Positions 17,393-28,110 of a stretch of 64,000 nt of DNA are shown piece by piece. The notes below the pieces were generated by a model. That model ran no database searches, had not been told where the DNA came from, and saw only the letters and a list, made by a program, of their open reading frames with translations. Source of the stretch: Bordetella sp. FB-8 (lineage in GTDB: Bacteria > Pseudomonadota > Gammaproteobacteria > Burkholderiales > Burkholderiaceae_B); contig NZ_KB907784.1 in the NCBI RefSeq assembly GCF_000382185.1, positions 3,561,133 to 3,625,132 of the forward strand. The letters run 5' to 3'. The translations under genes were made by a program, and so were the position numbers. The stretch's first letter is position 1; every line of letters begins with the position of its first letter.

Positions 17393-18313
17393 TCAACCCT
17401 GCGAATTGAACACGCCGGTGGACAGATAGCGATCGCCGCGATCGCAGGCGATGAAGACGATGGTGGCGTCGTTCACGCGCTCGGCCAGGCGCAGCGCGGC
17501 CACCAGGGCGCCAGCCGATGAAATACCCGCGAAGATACCCTCTTCGGCCGCGAGGCGTCGGGCCATCTCTTGCGCATCGTTCTGCTCGATCGACTCATAT
17601 GCGTCGACGCGGCTGGCATCGAAAATCCTGGGCAGGTAGGCCTCGGGCCATTTGCGGATGCCGGGAATCTGCGAGCCGGGAGCCGGCTGGGCGCCGATGA
17701 CCTGGATGGCCGGGTTGCGCTCCTTGAGGTAAATGGACATGCCCATGATGGTGCCCGTCGTCCCCATGGCGCTGACGAAATGGCTAACGCGCCCTCCCGT
17801 CTGTTGCCAAATCTCGGGACCCGTGGTCTCGATGTGGGCGCGCGGATTGTCGGGATTCGCGAACTGGTCGAGCACCTTGCCCTTGCCTTCGGACTGCATT
17901 TCCATGGCCAGGTCGCGCGCGTATTCCATACCGCCCTTGTCGGCGGGCGTGAGAATAAGCTGGGCGCCATAGGCTGTCATGGAAGCACGGCGTTCCAGCG
18001 AAAGATTGTCGGGCATGATGAGGATCATGCGATAGCCGCGCATGGCCGCAACCATGGCCAGGCCTATGCCGGTATTGCCGCTGGTGGCTTCGATCAGGGT
18101 GTCGCCGGGCCGGATCTCGCCGCGCTCTTCGGCGCGCCGGATCATGGACAGGGCCGGCCTGTCTTTCACGGAACCCGCAGGATTGTTGCCTTCGAGCTTG
18201 GCCAGGATAACGTTGCCGCGCGCCGCGCCGGCCTGTCCGGGAATGCGCTGCAGGCGTACCAGGGGCGTGTTGCCGATGGTCTGTTCGATGGTGGGGTAAT
18301 CGATGATGTTCAT
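17393..18313 (-). CDS. cysM: Cysteine synthase B (O-acetylserine sulfhydrylase B)
   Basis: A 306-residue PLP enzyme. MNIIDYPTIEQTIGNTPLVR is the start; the PLP lysine is in EGNNPAGSVKDRPALSMI, and the phosphate-binding loop is EATSGNTGIGLAM. AMGTTGTIMG and GAQPAPGSQIPGIRKWPEAYLP are CysM-like. It makes cysteine (or S-sulfocysteine with thiosulfate) from O-acetylserine. ATG at 18313 begins the conserved sequence. It is convergent with mltB (69-base gap) and is the last gene of the minus-strand run from lapA. Confidence 0.96.
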   Translation of the reverse strand: MNIIDYPTIEQTIGNTPLVRLQRIPGQAGAARGNVILAKLEGNNPAGSVKDRPALSMIRRAEERGEIRPGDTLIEATSGNTGIGLAMVAAMRGYRMILIMPDNLSLERRASMTAYGAQLILTPADKGGMEYARDLAMEMQSEGKGKVLDQFANPDNPRAHIETTGPEIWQQTGGRVSHFVSAMGTTGTIMGMSIYLKERNPAIQVIGAQPAPGSQIPGIRKWPEAYLPRIFDASRVDAYESIEQNDAQEMARRLAAEEGIFAGISSAGALVAALRLAERVNDATIVFIACDRGDRYLSTGVFNSQG

Positions 18314-18401
18314 TGCTGGATGCCGAAAAATACAGGCTTCGATCATACCGCCCGGCCAAATTCCAACCCGGCATATCCATGTTCAATTCAGGGTGGCCTA
18401 C

Positions 18402-18827
18402 TCAAGGCCGCCCCGGCAGCCGCGCCGGCACGGGTCGGGGCGCGCCTGCCGGTGTGCCGGCAGCCGGGCTGCCGCCCACGGTAAGTCCGGCAGCCTGCAG
18501 GGACTGGGCCCGCTTCGGACCGATGCCCCGCACGCGATCGGAAAGATCCTCGATGGATTCGAAGCGGCCGCCACGCTGGCGCTCCTGGACGATGATGCGT
18601 GCCGTCTTGGGGCCGATGCCGCGCAAGGACTCCAGTTGCTCGGCGCTGGCGCTGTTGGCGTCGAGCGCGTGGGCCGACGATGCCATGACCAGGGCCAGAC
18701 CGCCCGCCACCGCCAGGCGCCCCGCCACACCACCCACGAACCGGCGGCCCGCCGGCAAAAGGCGGCCCATCGCGAAATCGGCGCGCGGCGCAGGCCGGGC
18801 AATCGTGTCGTTCAGAAAGGGATTCAT
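18402..18827 (-). CDS. ComEA-like helix-hairpin-helix protein
   Basis: A 141-residue protein. An internal hydrophobic segment (about residues 30-55, GGVAGRLAVAGGLALVMASSAHA) acts as signal peptide or anchor; then LDANSASAEQLESLRGIGPK and VRGIGPKRAQSLQAAGL form two helix-hairpin-helix motifs of the ComEA type, which bind double-stranded DNA. ComEA proteins receive transforming DNA in the periplasm, but short HhH proteins of this sort occur widely in beta-proteobacteria without proven competence. Start at 18827 is supported by AGGAG 6 bases upstream. The tail is Pro/Ala-rich. Confidence 0.85.
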   Translation of the reverse strand: MNPFLNDTIARPAPRADFAMGRLLPAGRRFVGGVAGRLAVAGGLALVMASSAHALDANSASAEQLESLRGIGPKTARIIVQERQRGGRFESIEDLSDRVRGIGPKRAQSLQAAGLTVGGSPAAGTPAGAPRPVPARLPGRP

Positions 18828-18949
18828 GCGCTTCTCCTGGTTGGCCGGGGTGCTGGATGCAGCCCGGCCGGCCATCATGCGCGGCGGCGCGCGATGCCGG
18901 AGAACGCGGTGTACGGAAATGTCCGTCCCGGGAAGTACCTAGCGCGGCC

Positions 18950-19939
18950 TTATTTGGCGCGCCAATAGCGCACGTATTCGGCTACGCCGGTTTGCACATC
19001 GCGCATGGGTTCAGTAAAACCAGCAGCGCGCAGATTGGATGCATCGGCCTGGGTATAGCTCTGGTAGTAGCCCTTCAAATCGTCGGGGAACGCCACGTAG
19101 CGAATGAGCCCGGCCTCGACCAGTTCGGCCAACGGCAGCGCCGCCTCGCCCTTCTCGGCGCGCAGCGTGTTGACCACGGCAGCGGCCACGTCGTTGAACG
19201 GCTGGGCGCGGCCGGTGCCGCAATTGAAGATGCCGGACTGCTCAGGGTGGTCGAGGAAGTACAGGTTCACGGCCACCACGTCCTGCACCGAGATGAAATC
19301 GCGGCTCTGCTGGCCGTCGCCATAGCCGTCCCAACCGCCGAACAGGCGCACATGTCCTTCGGCCAGGAACTGATTCATATTATGGAAGGCCACCGAGGCC
19401 ATGCGACCCTTGTGCTGCTCGTGCGGACCATAGACGTTGAAATAGCGCAGACCCACCACCTGCGCGACAAGCCGCTGCATGCGCCGACGCAGCACCTGGT
19501 CGAAAAGCAGCTTGGAATAGCCGTAGACGTTGAGCGGCGCCTCGTTGGCCGGCTCTTCCGCATAGACCGCCGAGCCGCCATACACGGCCGCCGACGAGGC
19601 ATACAGGAAGGGGGTGGCGCGGCTCTGGCAATATTCGAACAATTCCAGCGTGACGCGGTAATTGTTATCGAGCATGAATTGTCCGTTGCGCTCGGTCGTG
19701 TCCGAGCAGGCGCCCTGGTGCAACACGGCACGCACGTCGGGCAAGCGGCCTTCCCGCACGCGAACGCGGAAATCGTCCTTATCCAGGTAATCGGCGATGC
19801 GGCAGTCAGTCATATTGCGAAATTTGTCGCCATCGGTCAGATCGTCGACGGCGATGATGTCGTCGATGCCGCGGCGGTTCAGGCCTCGCACCAGATTGCT
19901 GCCGATAAAGCCGGCAGCGCCGGTAACAATATATGTCAT
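18950..19939 (-). CDS. hldD: ADP-L-glycero-D-manno-heptose 6-epimerase
   Basis: A 329-residue short-chain dehydrogenase-type epimerase: [20 protein letters not shown] (NADP-binding GXXGXXG), [20 protein letters not shown] and the catalytic [18 protein letters not shown] near the end is typical for HldD/RfaD. It converts ADP-D-glycero- to ADP-L-glycero-D-manno-heptose, the precursor of the LPS inner core. Its start is 3 bases from the hldE1 stop, so the two are coupled. Confidence 0.97.
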   Translation of the reverse strand: MTYIVTGAAGFIGSNLVRGLNRRGIDDIIAVDDLTDGDKFRNMTDCRIADYLDKDDFRVRVREGRLPDVRAVLHQGACSDTTERNGQFMLDNNYRVTLELFEYCQSRATPFLYASSAAVYGGSAVYAEEPANEAPLNVYGYSKLLFDQVLRRRMQRLVAQVVGLRYFNVYGPHEQHKGRMASVAFHNMNQFLAEGHVRLFGGWDGYGDGQQSRDFISVQDVVAVNLYFLDHPEQSGIFNCGTGRAQPFNDVAAAVVNTLRAEKGEAALPLAELVEAGLIRYVAFPDDLKGYYQSYTQADASNLRAAGFTEPMRDVQTGVAEYVRYWRAK

Positions 19940-19941
19940 GA

Positions 19942-20886
19942 TCAGCCTCCCGCCAGTTCCGCGGCGGTGACGGTTGAAGTACCTAGCTTGCCCACCACAA
20001 TGCCGCCGGCTCGATTGGCCCAGCCCATGGCCTGGACCCAGGACAGGCCCGCGGCACGCATCAGCGCCAGAGTGGCCAGCACGGTATCGCCCGCGCCGGA
20101 AACGTCGAACACTTCGTGCGCCTGCGCGTCGACGTGCTCGCGCGAACCCGCCGAGAACAGCGTCATGCCTTGCTCCGAGCGCGTCACCAGCAAAGCCTCA
20201 AGCTGCAGGTGGGCACGCAGTAGCTGCGCGCGCGCGGTCAGGTCGTCCTCGTCCTTCCAGCGGCCCACGGCCTGGCGCATTTCTGAGCGGTTGGGCGTGA
20301 CCAGCGTCGCGCCCTTATAGCGATCGTAATCGTCGCCTTTGGGGTCGACCAGTACCGGCACCTTGTGCTCGCGCGCCAGGGCGATCAGGTCCTGGACGCG
20401 GTCCAGCGCGCCCTTGGCATAGTCGGACAGAACAATCACATCGTGATTGGGCAGATGGCGCGCCACGGCCGCGCTCACGCCATCTAGCGAGGTCTGCGCA
20501 GGACGCTGCTCGAAATCGATGCGCAGCATCTGCTGCTGTCGTCCCAGCACACGCATCTTGAGCGTGGTGGGATGCGCAGCGTCGCTGACTAGATCCGCAT
20601 GCACGCCGGCTTGCTGCGCAAGCTGGCCGACACACGCGCCGGCCTCGTCCGCACCCGTCACGCCCACCAGCGTGACCAGGCCGCCCAGGGCTGCGACGTT
20701 GCGCGCCACGTTGGCCGCCCCGCCGAGTCGGTCTTCACGGCGCGCCACGTGAACCACGGGCACCGGCGCCTCCGGCGAAATGCGGTCCACTTCGCCGAAC
20801 CAGTAGCGATCCAGCATGACATCGCCCACCACCAGCACGCGACTGCGTGCGATGGCACGGGCAGGAAAAGACGATATGTCGGTCAT
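19942..20886 (-). CDS. hldE1: D-glycero-beta-D-manno-heptose-7-phosphate kinase
   Basis: A 314-residue PfkB/ribokinase-type kinase: [55 protein letters not shown], and the ATP/catalytic [16 protein letters not shown] with the GAGD anion hole. Unlike E. coli HldE it has no C-terminal nucleotidyltransferase domain, so it is the kinase-only form (RfaE1/HldA-like) and the ADP-transferase must be encoded elsewhere. ATG at 20886 overlaps the lapB stop (ATGA). Downstream hldD acts in the same ADP-heptose pathway. Confidence 0.96.
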   Translation of the reverse strand: MTDISSFPARAIARSRVLVVGDVMLDRYWFGEVDRISPEAPVPVVHVARREDRLGGAANVARNVAALGGLVTLVGVTGADEAGACVGQLAQQAGVHADLVSDAAHPTTLKMRVLGRQQQMLRIDFEQRPAQTSLDGVSAAVARHLPNHDVIVLSDYAKGALDRVQDLIALAREHKVPVLVDPKGDDYDRYKGATLVTPNRSEMRQAVGRWKDEDDLTARAQLLRAHLQLEALLVTRSEQGMTLFSAGSREHVDAQAHEVFDVSGAGDTVLATLALMRAAGLSWVQAMGWANRAGGIVVGKLGTSTVTAAELAGG

Positions 20887-22139
20887 TCCAGTTCCTCCAG
20901 ACGACGAGGAGCCGAGGTTTCCCAGGCATTGCAGCCCGGGCATTGCCAATAGAAACGGCGCGGCTGAAAGCCGCAGGACTTGCAAACGTAGCGGTCCAAC
21001 CGCTGCGTGTGCTTGTGAATGAGGCTGCGCAGCAGGGTCAGATCCCCGCCGGGCACGGCATCGTCGCGGCGCGCATCAGTGGGCACGGCATCGGAAGCGC
21101 CTGCGGCCGGGCTGCCCGCCGTGGGGTTGGCCAGCTCGACTTCGAGCAGGCGATCCAGCCCAAGCAACGATGGATGGCTGCGCATTGCCTCGCGCGCGAA
21201 ACGCCAGGCCTGCGCCTGGCCTCGCTGGGCCCGCAACTCGCGGAAAACCACGTTGAAAAGATCGAGCGAGGCATGCTGCGCATAGTGCCGGCTGAGCACG
21301 TCCAGCCCCTGGGCCGCCTCGCCCGACTGGGTGTAATTGGCCAGCAGGCGCTCGGCCACCAGGCCCGCATATTCCGACGCGTCGGTCAGGACCGACTCCA
21401 GGTACAGGCGCTCGCGCTTGGGGTTCTGCTCGATCTGCGCCAACTGCGCGCGCAGCATGGCGACGCGCGCCCGCGCCCCGCGCGAGGCTGCCGCGTCGAA
21501 ACCTTTGGCTGCGTGATCGGCGGCGTCCAGCGCCACATTGGCAGCCTCGGCGTTCATTGGCTTGGCAGCCAGCGCCGTCTGCGCCAGTTCGCAGTGGTAG
21601 TGCACGATCTGAGGCACAGGCTCGTCCACCAGGCCTTGCAGCGTCTTGACCACCTCGATGGCGCGCGGCCAGTCGTGCTCGGATTCGTAGATGCGCACCA
21701 GCGAACGCAGCGCCGGCAAGGCAAAGCGCGTGTCCTTGAGCGTGTTGAAGGTGCTTTCGGCGCGATCCAGCATGCCGGCCTTGAGGAAATCCTGCGCTAG
21801 TTCGTGCTGGGCGTGGTCGCGCTCGGCCACCGGCAGATCGGCACGGTTCAGCAGGCTTTGATGCACGCGGATGGCGCGCTCCATTTCGCCGCGCCGGCGA
21901 AACAGGCTGCCCAAGGCAAAGTGCAGCTCGGTGGTTTCCGGATCGAGCTTGGCCACCTCGACGAAGGCGTCGATGGCCCGGTCGGGTTCTTCGTTGAGCA
22001 GAAAATTCAGGCCACGGAAGTACGAATCCGGCAGGGTGCGCGTTTCACGCAACATCTGACGAAAATCGAAGCGCGCAGCCACCCATCCCAGGCCGAACAG
22101 CATGGGAATGAAAATCAGCCACCAGGGTTCAAAATCCAC
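20883..22139 (-). CDS. lapB: Lipopolysaccharide assembly protein LapB (TPR + rubredoxin-like zinc module)
   Basis: A 418-residue protein: N-terminal membrane anchor (residues 5-22, PWWLIFIPMLFGLGWVAA), YFRGLNFLLNEEPDRAIDAF as the first of several TPR units up to about residue 340, and a C-terminal rubredoxin-like zinc site CKSCGFQPRRFYWQCPGC. LapB (YciM) works with FtsH and LapC to set LpxC turnover and links LPS synthesis with transport. It overlaps hldE1 by 4 bases and follows lapA by 33 bases, fitting an LPS operon. Confidence 0.95.
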   Translation of the reverse strand: MDFEPWWLIFIPMLFGLGWVAARFDFRQMLRETRTLPDSYFRGLNFLLNEEPDRAIDAFVEVAKLDPETTELHFALGSLFRRRGEMERAIRVHQSLLNRADLPVAERDHAQHELAQDFLKAGMLDRAESTFNTLKDTRFALPALRSLVRIYESEHDWPRAIEVVKTLQGLVDEPVPQIVHYHCELAQTALAAKPMNAEAANVALDAADHAAKGFDAAASRGARARVAMLRAQLAQIEQNPKRERLYLESVLTDASEYAGLVAERLLANYTQSGEAAQGLDVLSRHYAQHASLDLFNVVFRELRAQRGQAQAWRFAREAMRSHPSLLGLDRLLEVELANPTAGSPAAGASDAVPTDARRDDAVPGGDLTLLRSLIHKHTQRLDRYVCKSCGFQPRRFYWQCPGCNAWETSAPRRLEELE

Positions 22140-22172
22140 GTATCGTGCTCGATGCTAAGAAAAACAGCCGAC

Positions 22173-22493
22173 TCACAGCGGCGACATGGGTGCGATGGCC
22201 TCCGGCGACACCGGGGTCGGCGACGCGGCGGCTTGGGCCAGGGACTTCAGGCGGTCGACCTCGCGGCGCAGGCGCGAGGCCTCACGGCGGCGGCGCATGG
22301 CCATGGGCACCGTCAGCAGTAGGCCGAAAACGGCCCCCACCACGAAGGTGACCAGCATGACCACGATGAGCGGCACGTTCTGTATCGCGTAGTCGGCGTA
22401 AAAATTGACCTTGACCGGATCGGTGTTCTTCACGGCGAAGATCAATACGGCGATGAAGACCAACAGGCGCAGGATCCAGACGAAATAGCGCAT
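22173..22493 (-). CDS. lapA: LapA-family membrane protein
   Basis: A 106-residue protein with two membrane segments: residues 5-22 (FVWILRLLVFIAVLIFAV) and 41-63 (VPLIVVMLVTFVVGAVFGLL), separated by NTDPVKVNFYADYAIQNV, as in the LapA (DUF1049/YciS) family, then a basic coiled tail MRRRREASRLRREVDRLK. It precedes lapB as in other proteobacteria. LapA-LapB assist LPS assembly. Confidence 0.93.
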   Translation of the reverse strand: MRYFVWILRLLVFIAVLIFAVKNTDPVKVNFYADYAIQNVPLIVVMLVTFVVGAVFGLLLTVPMAMRRRREASRLRREVDRLKSLAQAAASPTPVSPEAIAPMSPL

Positions 22494-22621
22494 GAGACAG
22501 ACTCCCAGCTAGGAATTCGGACTTCGGGCTTCGGATTGTAACTTGCACGGCGGCCTAATCCCACCCGTCGACGGCCGTGCTAGATTGTCCGATACCATCA
22601 ACGAACACAGCGAGGCAAGCA

Positions 22622-23707
22622 GTGAAGACGCACAAGATCGCCGTCATTCCCGGAGACGGCATCGGCAAGGAAGTCATGCCCGAAGGCCTGCGCGTGGTCG
22701 AGGCCGCCGCTAGGCGATTCGGCATCAAGCTCGAATTCAAGCACATCGAATGGGCGAGCTGCGACTACTACGCCAAGCACGGCGACATGATGCCGGCCGA
22801 CTGGTTCTACCAGCTCAAGGACTGCGATGCCCTCTATTTCGGCGCCGTGGGTTGGCCCGACATCGTGCCCGACCATATTTCGCTCTGGGGATCGCTCCTG
22901 AAGTTCCGCCGCGACTTCGACGAATACGTCAACCTGCGCCCCGCCCGCCTCATGCCCGGCGTACCCTGCCCCCTGGCCGGCCGCAAGCCGGGCGATATCG
23001 ACATGTACATCGTGCGCGAGAACACCGAGGGTGAATATTCGTCCGTGGGCGGCAAGATGTTCGCGGGCACCGACCGCGAGTTCGTGCTGCAGGAATCGAT
23101 CTTCACCCGCAAGGGCACCGACCGTATCCTCAAATACGCCTTCGAACTGGCGCAAAGCCGGCCCAAGAAGCATCTGACCTCGGCCACCAAGTCCAACGGC
23201 ATCTTCATCAGCATGCCCTACTGGGACGAGCGCTTCGCCGAAATGGGCAAGCAGTACCCCGACGTACGCCAGGACAAATATCACATCGACATTCTGGCGG
23301 CTCGCTTTGTCATCAGCCCCGAGCGCTTCGACGTGGTCGTGGCCTCGAACCTGTTCGGCGACATCCTGTCCGACCTGGGTCCGGCCTGCACCGGCACCAT
23401 CGGCATCGCCCCGTCGGCCAACCTCAACCCCGAGCGCACCTTCCCCTCTCTTTTCGAACCCGTGCACGGCTCGGCACCCGACATCTACGGCCAGAACATC
23501 GCCAACCCGGTGGGCATGATCTGGTCGGGGGCCATGATGTTGGACTTCCTGGGCAACGGCCAGGGCGTCTACCGCCAGGCCCACGACGCCATCCTGCAGG
23601 CCATCGAGAAGACCCTGGCCGCAGGCCAGACCACGGCGGACCTGGGCGGCAAGCTCAATACCACCGAGGCGGGCAAGGCGGTCGCGGCGGCGCTCGAAGC
23701 GGTCTGA
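22622..23707 (+). CDS. Tartrate dehydrogenase / decarboxylating 3-hydroxyacid dehydrogenase family
   Basis: A 361-residue NAD-dependent enzyme of the isocitrate/isopropylmalate family, in the tartrate-dehydrogenase branch: KIAVIPGDGIGKEVMPEGL, ADWFYQLKDCDALYFGAVGWP, VNLRPARLMPGVPCPL, IVRENTEGEYSSVGG (substrate Arg/Glu), and SNLFGDILSDLGPACTGTIG with metal Asp residues. Such enzymes oxidise tartrate, D-malate or related acids. The GTG at 22622 is preceded by GAGG 6 bases upstream. It is the only plus-strand gene between ihfB and lapA, splitting a gene order that is usually continuous. Confidence 0.92.
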   Translation: MKTHKIAVIPGDGIGKEVMPEGLRVVEAAARRFGIKLEFKHIEWASCDYYAKHGDMMPADWFYQLKDCDALYFGAVGWPDIVPDHISLWGSLLKFRRDFDEYVNLRPARLMPGVPCPLAGRKPGDIDMYIVRENTEGEYSSVGGKMFAGTDREFVLQESIFTRKGTDRILKYAFELAQSRPKKHLTSATKSNGIFISMPYWDERFAEMGKQYPDVRQDKYHIDILAARFVISPERFDVVVASNLFGDILSDLGPACTGTIGIAPSANLNPERTFPSLFEPVHGSAPDIYGQNIANPVGMIWSGAMMLDFLGNGQGVYRQAHDAILQAIEKTLAAGQTTADLGGKLNTTEAGKAVAAALEAV

Positions 23708-23763
23708 TTGAAGCTGCCGGGTAACGGGCAAGAAACTCGAATACAAGTCCGCTTTGCAAACAA

Positions 23764-23790
23764 AAAACCCTTCCTGGTCGGAAGGGTTTT
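23764..23790. terminator. Bidirectional terminator between tartrate dehydrogenase gene and ihfB
   Basis: Perfect 11-base stem AAAACCCTTCC / GGAAGGGTTTT with the 5-base loop TGGTC; A and T runs on both sides allow termination of both convergent transcripts. Confidence 0.85.
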
Positions 23791-23816
23791 CTCTTTGGTT
23801 CGCCGCCATGAGAAGC

Positions 23817-24176
23817 TCAATGCATGGCGTGCAGATCCATCTCGGATGACGCGGGATCGGAAGACCCTTCAGCACTGCCGGCAAGTTGTTCGTCGGCAAC
23901 CTGGTCGACACGCTCGCGCAACTCCTTGCCGGCCTTGAAGTGCGGCACCTGCTTGCCAGGCACCAGCACCTGCTCGCCCGACTTGGGGTTGCGTCCGACG
24001 CGAGGAGACCGTTGCGACAGCGAGAAGCTGCCAAAGCCACGGATCTCGATGCGCTGACCCGTGGCCAGGGCCTGGGTCATGGCATCGAGCATGGTCTTGA
24101 CGGCGTAATCGGTGTCGCGGGCGGCCAACTGGGGATAATGGGCCGCCAACGCTGCGATCAGCTCCGACTTGGTCAC
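23817..24176 (-). CDS. ihfB: Integration host factor beta subunit
   Basis: A 119-residue HU/IHF-fold protein: [20 protein letters not shown], then [20 protein letters not shown] and [19 protein letters not shown], containing the intercalating Pro of the beta arm and the conserved GRNPKTG-like motif. With IhfA it bends DNA at specific sites. It carries an extra C-terminal tail of about 20-25 residues rich in Ser, Glu and Asp compared with E. coli IhfB (94 residues). Located 18 bases after rpsA, the usual order. Confidence 0.96.
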   Translation of the reverse strand: MTKSELIAALAAHYPQLAARDTDYAVKTMLDAMTQALATGQRIEIRGFGSFSLSQRSPRVGRNPKSGEQVLVPGKQVPHFKAGKELRERVDQVADEQLAGSAEGSSDPASSEMDLHAMH

Positions 24177-24194
24177 TGAGGCACCAACCCGCTA

Positions 24195-25904
24195 TCAGCC
24201 TTCGCCGCGCTGCTGGTCGAGCTTGGCCTTGAGCAAAGCGCCCAGGTTGGTCGTGCCCGACGAAGCGCTGGCTTCGGACATGCGCTGGATGGTCTCAGCG
24301 GTCTCGGCGTTGTCGCGAGCCTTGATCGACAGCTGAATCGAGCGCGTCTTGCGGTCGACGTTGATGATCATGGCTTCGATGTTCTCGCCGGCCTTCAGGA
24401 CCGTGGTGGCGTCTTCGACGCGGCCCGCGGAGATTTCCGAAGCGCGCAGGTAGCCTTCGACTTCGACCGACAGGGTCACGATGGCGCCCTTGGCTTCGAC
24501 CAACTTGATCGTGCCGGGGACGACGGCACCCTTGTCATGCGTAGCGACGAAGTTGTTGAAGGGATCGCCTTCCAACTGCTTGACGCCCAGCGAGATGCGC
24601 TCCTTGTCGGTATCGATGCCCAAAACCACGGCTTCGATCTCGTCGCCCTTCTTGAAGTTGCGCACGGCTTCTTCGCCGGTATCCGTCCAGGACAGATCGG
24701 ACAGATGCACCAGGCCGTCGATGCCGCCGGGCAGGCCGACGAACACGCCGAAGTCGGTGATCGACTTGATGGCGCCGCGGACCTTGTCACCACGCTTGAA
24801 GTTGGTGGCGAACTCTTCCCACGGGTTCTGGCGGCACTGCTTCATGCCCAGCGAGATGCGGCGACGGTCTTCGTCGATTTCCAGGACCATGACTTCGACT
24901 TCTTCGCCCAGGGTCACGACCTTGCGCGGATCGACGTTCTTGTTGGTCCAGTCCATCTCGGACACGTGCACCAGGCCTTCGATGCCGGCTTCGACTTCAA
25001 CGAACGAGCCGTAGTCGGTCAGGTTGGTGACCTTGCCGAACAGGCGCGTGCCTTGCGGGTAGCGGCGAGCCAGGCCCACCCACGGATCTTCGCCCAGCTG
25101 CTTGACGCCCAGCGAGACGCGGCTCTTTTCCTGGTCGAACTTCAAGACCTTGGCTTCGACTTCCTGGCCAACGGCCAGGACTTCGGAGGGGTGACGCACG
25201 CGGCGCCAGGCCATGTCGGTGATGTGCAGCAGGCCGTCGATACCGCCCAGGTCCACGAACGCGCCGTAATCGGTGATGTTCTTGACCACGCCCTTGACCA
25301 CGGCACCTTCGTGCAGGGTCTCGAGCAGCTTCTGGCGCTCTTCGCCCATGCTGGCTTCCAGCACCTGGCGGCGCGACAGCACGACGTTGTTGCGCTTGCG
25401 GTCGAGCTTGATGACCTTGAATTCGAGGGTCTTGCCTTCGTACGGCGTGGTGTCCTTGACGGGACGCAGATCGACCAGCGAGCCGGGCAGGAAAGCGCGG
25501 ATGCCGTTGGTCATGACGGTCAGGCCGCCCTTGACCTTGCCGGTGATGGTGCCGGTGACCAGTTCGCCGTTATCCAGCGCGGTTTCCAGCGACAGCCAGG
25601 CCGACAGGCGCTTGGCGCGGTCGCGCGACAGGATGGTGTCGCCGTAGCCGTTTTCCAGGGCATCGATGGCCACCGAGACGTAATCGCCGGGGTTGACTTC
25701 GATCTCGCCCTGATCGTTCAGGAATTCTTCGAGCGGGATGAGCGCTTCGGATTTCAGGCCGGCGTTGACGACCACGAAATTGTGGTCGATGCGCACGACT
25801 TCGGCGCTGATGACCTCGCCGGACTTCATGTCCTGGCTCTTGAGGCTTTGGGCAAACAGGTCGGCAAAGCTTTCGCCGCCGGTAGCTTGGTTAAGGGAAG
25901 ACAT
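24195..25904 (-). CDS. rpsA: 30S ribosomal protein S1
   Basis: A 569-residue protein with six S1 (OB-fold) repeats; repeated motifs such as [20 protein letters not shown] and [20 protein letters not shown] are plain to see, each followed by GLVHVSEM- or [12 protein letters not shown] strands. The first two domains bind the ribosome, the others mRNA. The length matches other beta-proteobacterial S1 proteins. The order cmk-rpsA-ihfB is conserved. A 134-base leader separates it from cmk, room for its own promoter and translational autoregulation. Confidence 0.98.
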   Translation of the reverse strand: MSSLNQATGGESFADLFAQSLKSQDMKSGEVISAEVVRIDHNFVVVNAGLKSEALIPLEEFLNDQGEIEVNPGDYVSVAIDALENGYGDTILSRDRAKRLSAWLSLETALDNGELVTGTITGKVKGGLTVMTNGIRAFLPGSLVDLRPVKDTTPYEGKTLEFKVIKLDRKRNNVVLSRRQVLEASMGEERQKLLETLHEGAVVKGVVKNITDYGAFVDLGGIDGLLHITDMAWRRVRHPSEVLAVGQEVEAKVLKFDQEKSRVSLGVKQLGEDPWVGLARRYPQGTRLFGKVTNLTDYGSFVEVEAGIEGLVHVSEMDWTNKNVDPRKVVTLGEEVEVMVLEIDEDRRRISLGMKQCRQNPWEEFATNFKRGDKVRGAIKSITDFGVFVGLPGGIDGLVHLSDLSWTDTGEEAVRNFKKGDEIEAVVLGIDTDKERISLGVKQLEGDPFNNFVATHDKGAVVPGTIKLVEAKGAIVTLSVEVEGYLRASEISAGRVEDATTVLKAGENIEAMIINVDRKTRSIQLSIKARDNAETAETIQRMSEASASSGTTNLGALLKAKLDQQRGEG

Positions 25905-26038
25905 TTAGGTTAAAGGTCCTGGCCGGAATTGGCCGTTAAAAATACACACCGCGACGCACGCAGTGGAGTGGTAAAACCTGCCGCCGCCACTCGGAATCGA
26001 ACACGGCCGACAGGACGTTGCTGCTTAAAAAACGCACA

Positions 26039-26704
26039 TCAATATGCGGAGATTACTTTCCACATATCCAACACGGCTTGCACCGTTTGCTCGAGGGTCA
26101 AGCATGACGAATCGAGCTCGCGGGCATCTTGCGCAGGCTTCAGCGGCGCAGCGGCGCGCTGCATGTCACGCGCGTCCCGCGCCCGCAAATCTTGCAAAAG
26201 CTCTTCTATATTAGCAGAAATTCCCTTATTGATCAATTGCTTATGGCGTCTTTTCGCCCTAGCCTCGGCGGCCGCGACAAGAAAGACCTTCAAGGGCGCA
26301 TCGGGAAAGACAACCGTCCCCATATCCCGACCATCAGCCACCAGCCCCGGCGCGACCCGAAAAGCCCGCTGCCGCTCCAGGAGCGCGCGGCGCAGATCAG
26401 GGTAGCCGGCGATACGCGAGGCCAGGTTGCCGACCTGCTCCTGGCGAATGGCGTCAGTGACATCCTCGCCCTTCAGGTAGATGCATTCGCTCTGGAATCG
26501 CACGTCCAGCCGCGCGGCGGCCTGGGCCAGGGCGGGCGCATCCTCGACCGCGATGCCGCGCCTGAGCGCAGCCAGGGCGGTCAGGCGATAAAGCGCGCCG
26601 CTGTCCAGCACCGACCAGCCCAGGGCCTGCGCGACGAGATGGGCCACGGAACCCTTGCCGGAGGCGGTGGGGCCGTCGATGGCGATGACTGGAATGGGAT
26701 TCAT
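26039..26704 (-). CDS. cmk: Cytidylate kinase
   Basis: A 221-residue NMP kinase: [20 protein letters not shown] holds the P-loop, then [32 protein letters not shown] (CMP-binding DGRD) and [16 protein letters not shown]. Phosphorylates CMP and dCMP. Placed between aroA and rpsA as in many proteobacteria. Confidence 0.97.
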   Translation of the reverse strand: MNPIPVIAIDGPTASGKGSVAHLVAQALGWSVLDSGALYRLTALAALRRGIAVEDAPALAQAAARLDVRFQSECIYLKGEDVTDAIRQEQVGNLASRIAGYPDLRRALLERQRAFRVAPGLVADGRDMGTVVFPDAPLKVFLVAAAEARAKRRHKQLINKGISANIEELLQDLRARDARDMQRAAAPLKPAQDARELDSSCLTLEQTVQAVLDMWKVISAY

Positions 26705-26796
26705 GATGGGGAGCGATGTGGTTGAAATGTCGAATTCTTAACGCGCAAGTCCAATGGTTTCCCGTGCAGCAACACTGCCCGCACACGACAAACGCC

Positions 26797-28110
26797 TCAA
26801 TGACTCACCAACCCCGAATACACCTCGAAATACGTCGGAAAGGTCTTGCTCACGCAGCCGGGGTCAAGTATGCGCACCTTTGCCGGACCGAAAGCGGCCA
26901 GCGAAAAACACATGGCCATGCGATGGTCATCATAGGTGCCGATGTGCGCATCGCGCCATTGGAGGGGCGGCGCCACTTGCAACCAGTCCGGACCGGATTG
27001 GACCCGGGCGCCCAGCTTGGCCAACTCGGTATGCATGGCATGGATACGATCCGTTTCTTTGACGCGCCAGCTGCCGATATTGCGCAGGCGACAAGGGCCG
27101 TCGGCGTACAGCGCCAGGACCGCGGCCGTCATGGCGGCGTCGGGGATGAGATTGAAGTCGGCGTCAAAGGCGCGCAGCCGCTCCCCTGCGGCGACATGCA
27201 CACCGCGGGATTCAAGCCAGTCGGGACCGGCGTCGATGCGCGCGCCCATGGCCTTCAGGGTTTGGACAAAGGCCACGTCGCCCTGGATGCTGTCGACCCC
27301 CACGCCGCTCATGCGCACCGGACCGCCGCCGATCGCGCCCAGCGCCAGAATGTAAGAGGCCGACGAGGCATCGCCTTCGACCAGAATGCGACTCGGGCTG
27401 CGATAGATGGCGTCGGCCGGCACGGTGAAACGCTGCCAGCCCTCGCGCGCCACCGTCACGCCGTAGCGCGCCATCAGGTTGAGCGTGATTTCGATATAGG
27501 GCTTGGATATCAGCTCGCCGACGACTTCGACGACGACCTCCCGGTCCGCGGCACGCGCCAGCAGGGGCGAGATCAACAGCAAGGCCGTGAGGAACTGGCT
27601 GGACACATTGCCCTGTACCCGCACCGGGGTAGCTGCGCGCGGCCTTCCGCGGCCGATGCTCAACGGCGGATAGCCCGGCTGGCCCAGATACTCGACCCTC
27701 GCGCCCAGCGCGTTCAGGGCATCGACCAGGTCGCCGATGGGCCTCTCGTGCATGCGCGGCACGCCCGACAGACGATAGTCGCCGTCCATCAAGGCCAGTG
27801 CCGCCGTCATCGACCGGAACGCCGTGCCGGCGTTGCCCAGGAATATATCGGCCTGTTTGACGGGAAAGGACGCGGTGCCCTGCACGCGCGCACTGCCGCG
27901 GCCTCTTTCCTTCACCGGAATGCCCAATTGACGCAAAGCTGCCAGCATGACGCGAGTGTCGTCGGAATCGAGCAGGCCGGAAATTTCCGTGCTGCCCTCG
28001 GCCAGCGCGGACAGCAGCAGCACGCGGTTGGAAATGCTCTTGGAACCCGGCAGCGCCACGGTGCCCTGGGCCCGGGCCGCGTGCGGTAGGTCGAGATAGT
28101 CATGCGTCAT
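26797..28110 (-). CDS. aroA: 3-phosphoshikimate 1-carboxyvinyltransferase (EPSP synthase)
   Basis: A 437-residue enzyme of the shikimate pathway. Signatures: [20 protein letters not shown] (PEP/shikimate Lys-Ser), [20 protein letters not shown] (class I form GNAGTAMRPL-like) and [21 protein letters not shown]-terminal EVYSGLVSH. The ATG at 28110 shares a base with the tyrA stop (TAATG), so reinitiation is likely. The class I-like motif suggests ordinary glyphosate sensitivity, an inference. Confidence 0.96.
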   Translation of the reverse strand: MTHDYLDLPHAARAQGTVALPGSKSISNRVLLLSALAEGSTEISGLLDSDDTRVMLAALRQLGIPVKERGRGSARVQGTASFPVKQADIFLGNAGTAFRSMTAALALMDGDYRLSGVPRMHERPIGDLVDALNALGARVEYLGQPGYPPLSIGRGRPRAATPVRVQGNVSSQFLTALLLISPLLARAADREVVVEVVGELISKPYIEITLNLMARYGVTVAREGWQRFTVPADAIYRSPSRILVEGDASSASYILALGAIGGGPVRMSGVGVDSIQGDVAFVQTLKAMGARIDAGPDWLESRGVHVAAGERLRAFDADFNLIPDAAMTAAVLALYADGPCRLRNIGSWRVKETDRIHAMHTELAKLGARVQSGPDWLQVAPPLQWRDAHIGTYDDHRMAMCFSLAAFGPAKVRILDPGCVSKTFPTYFEVYSGLVSH

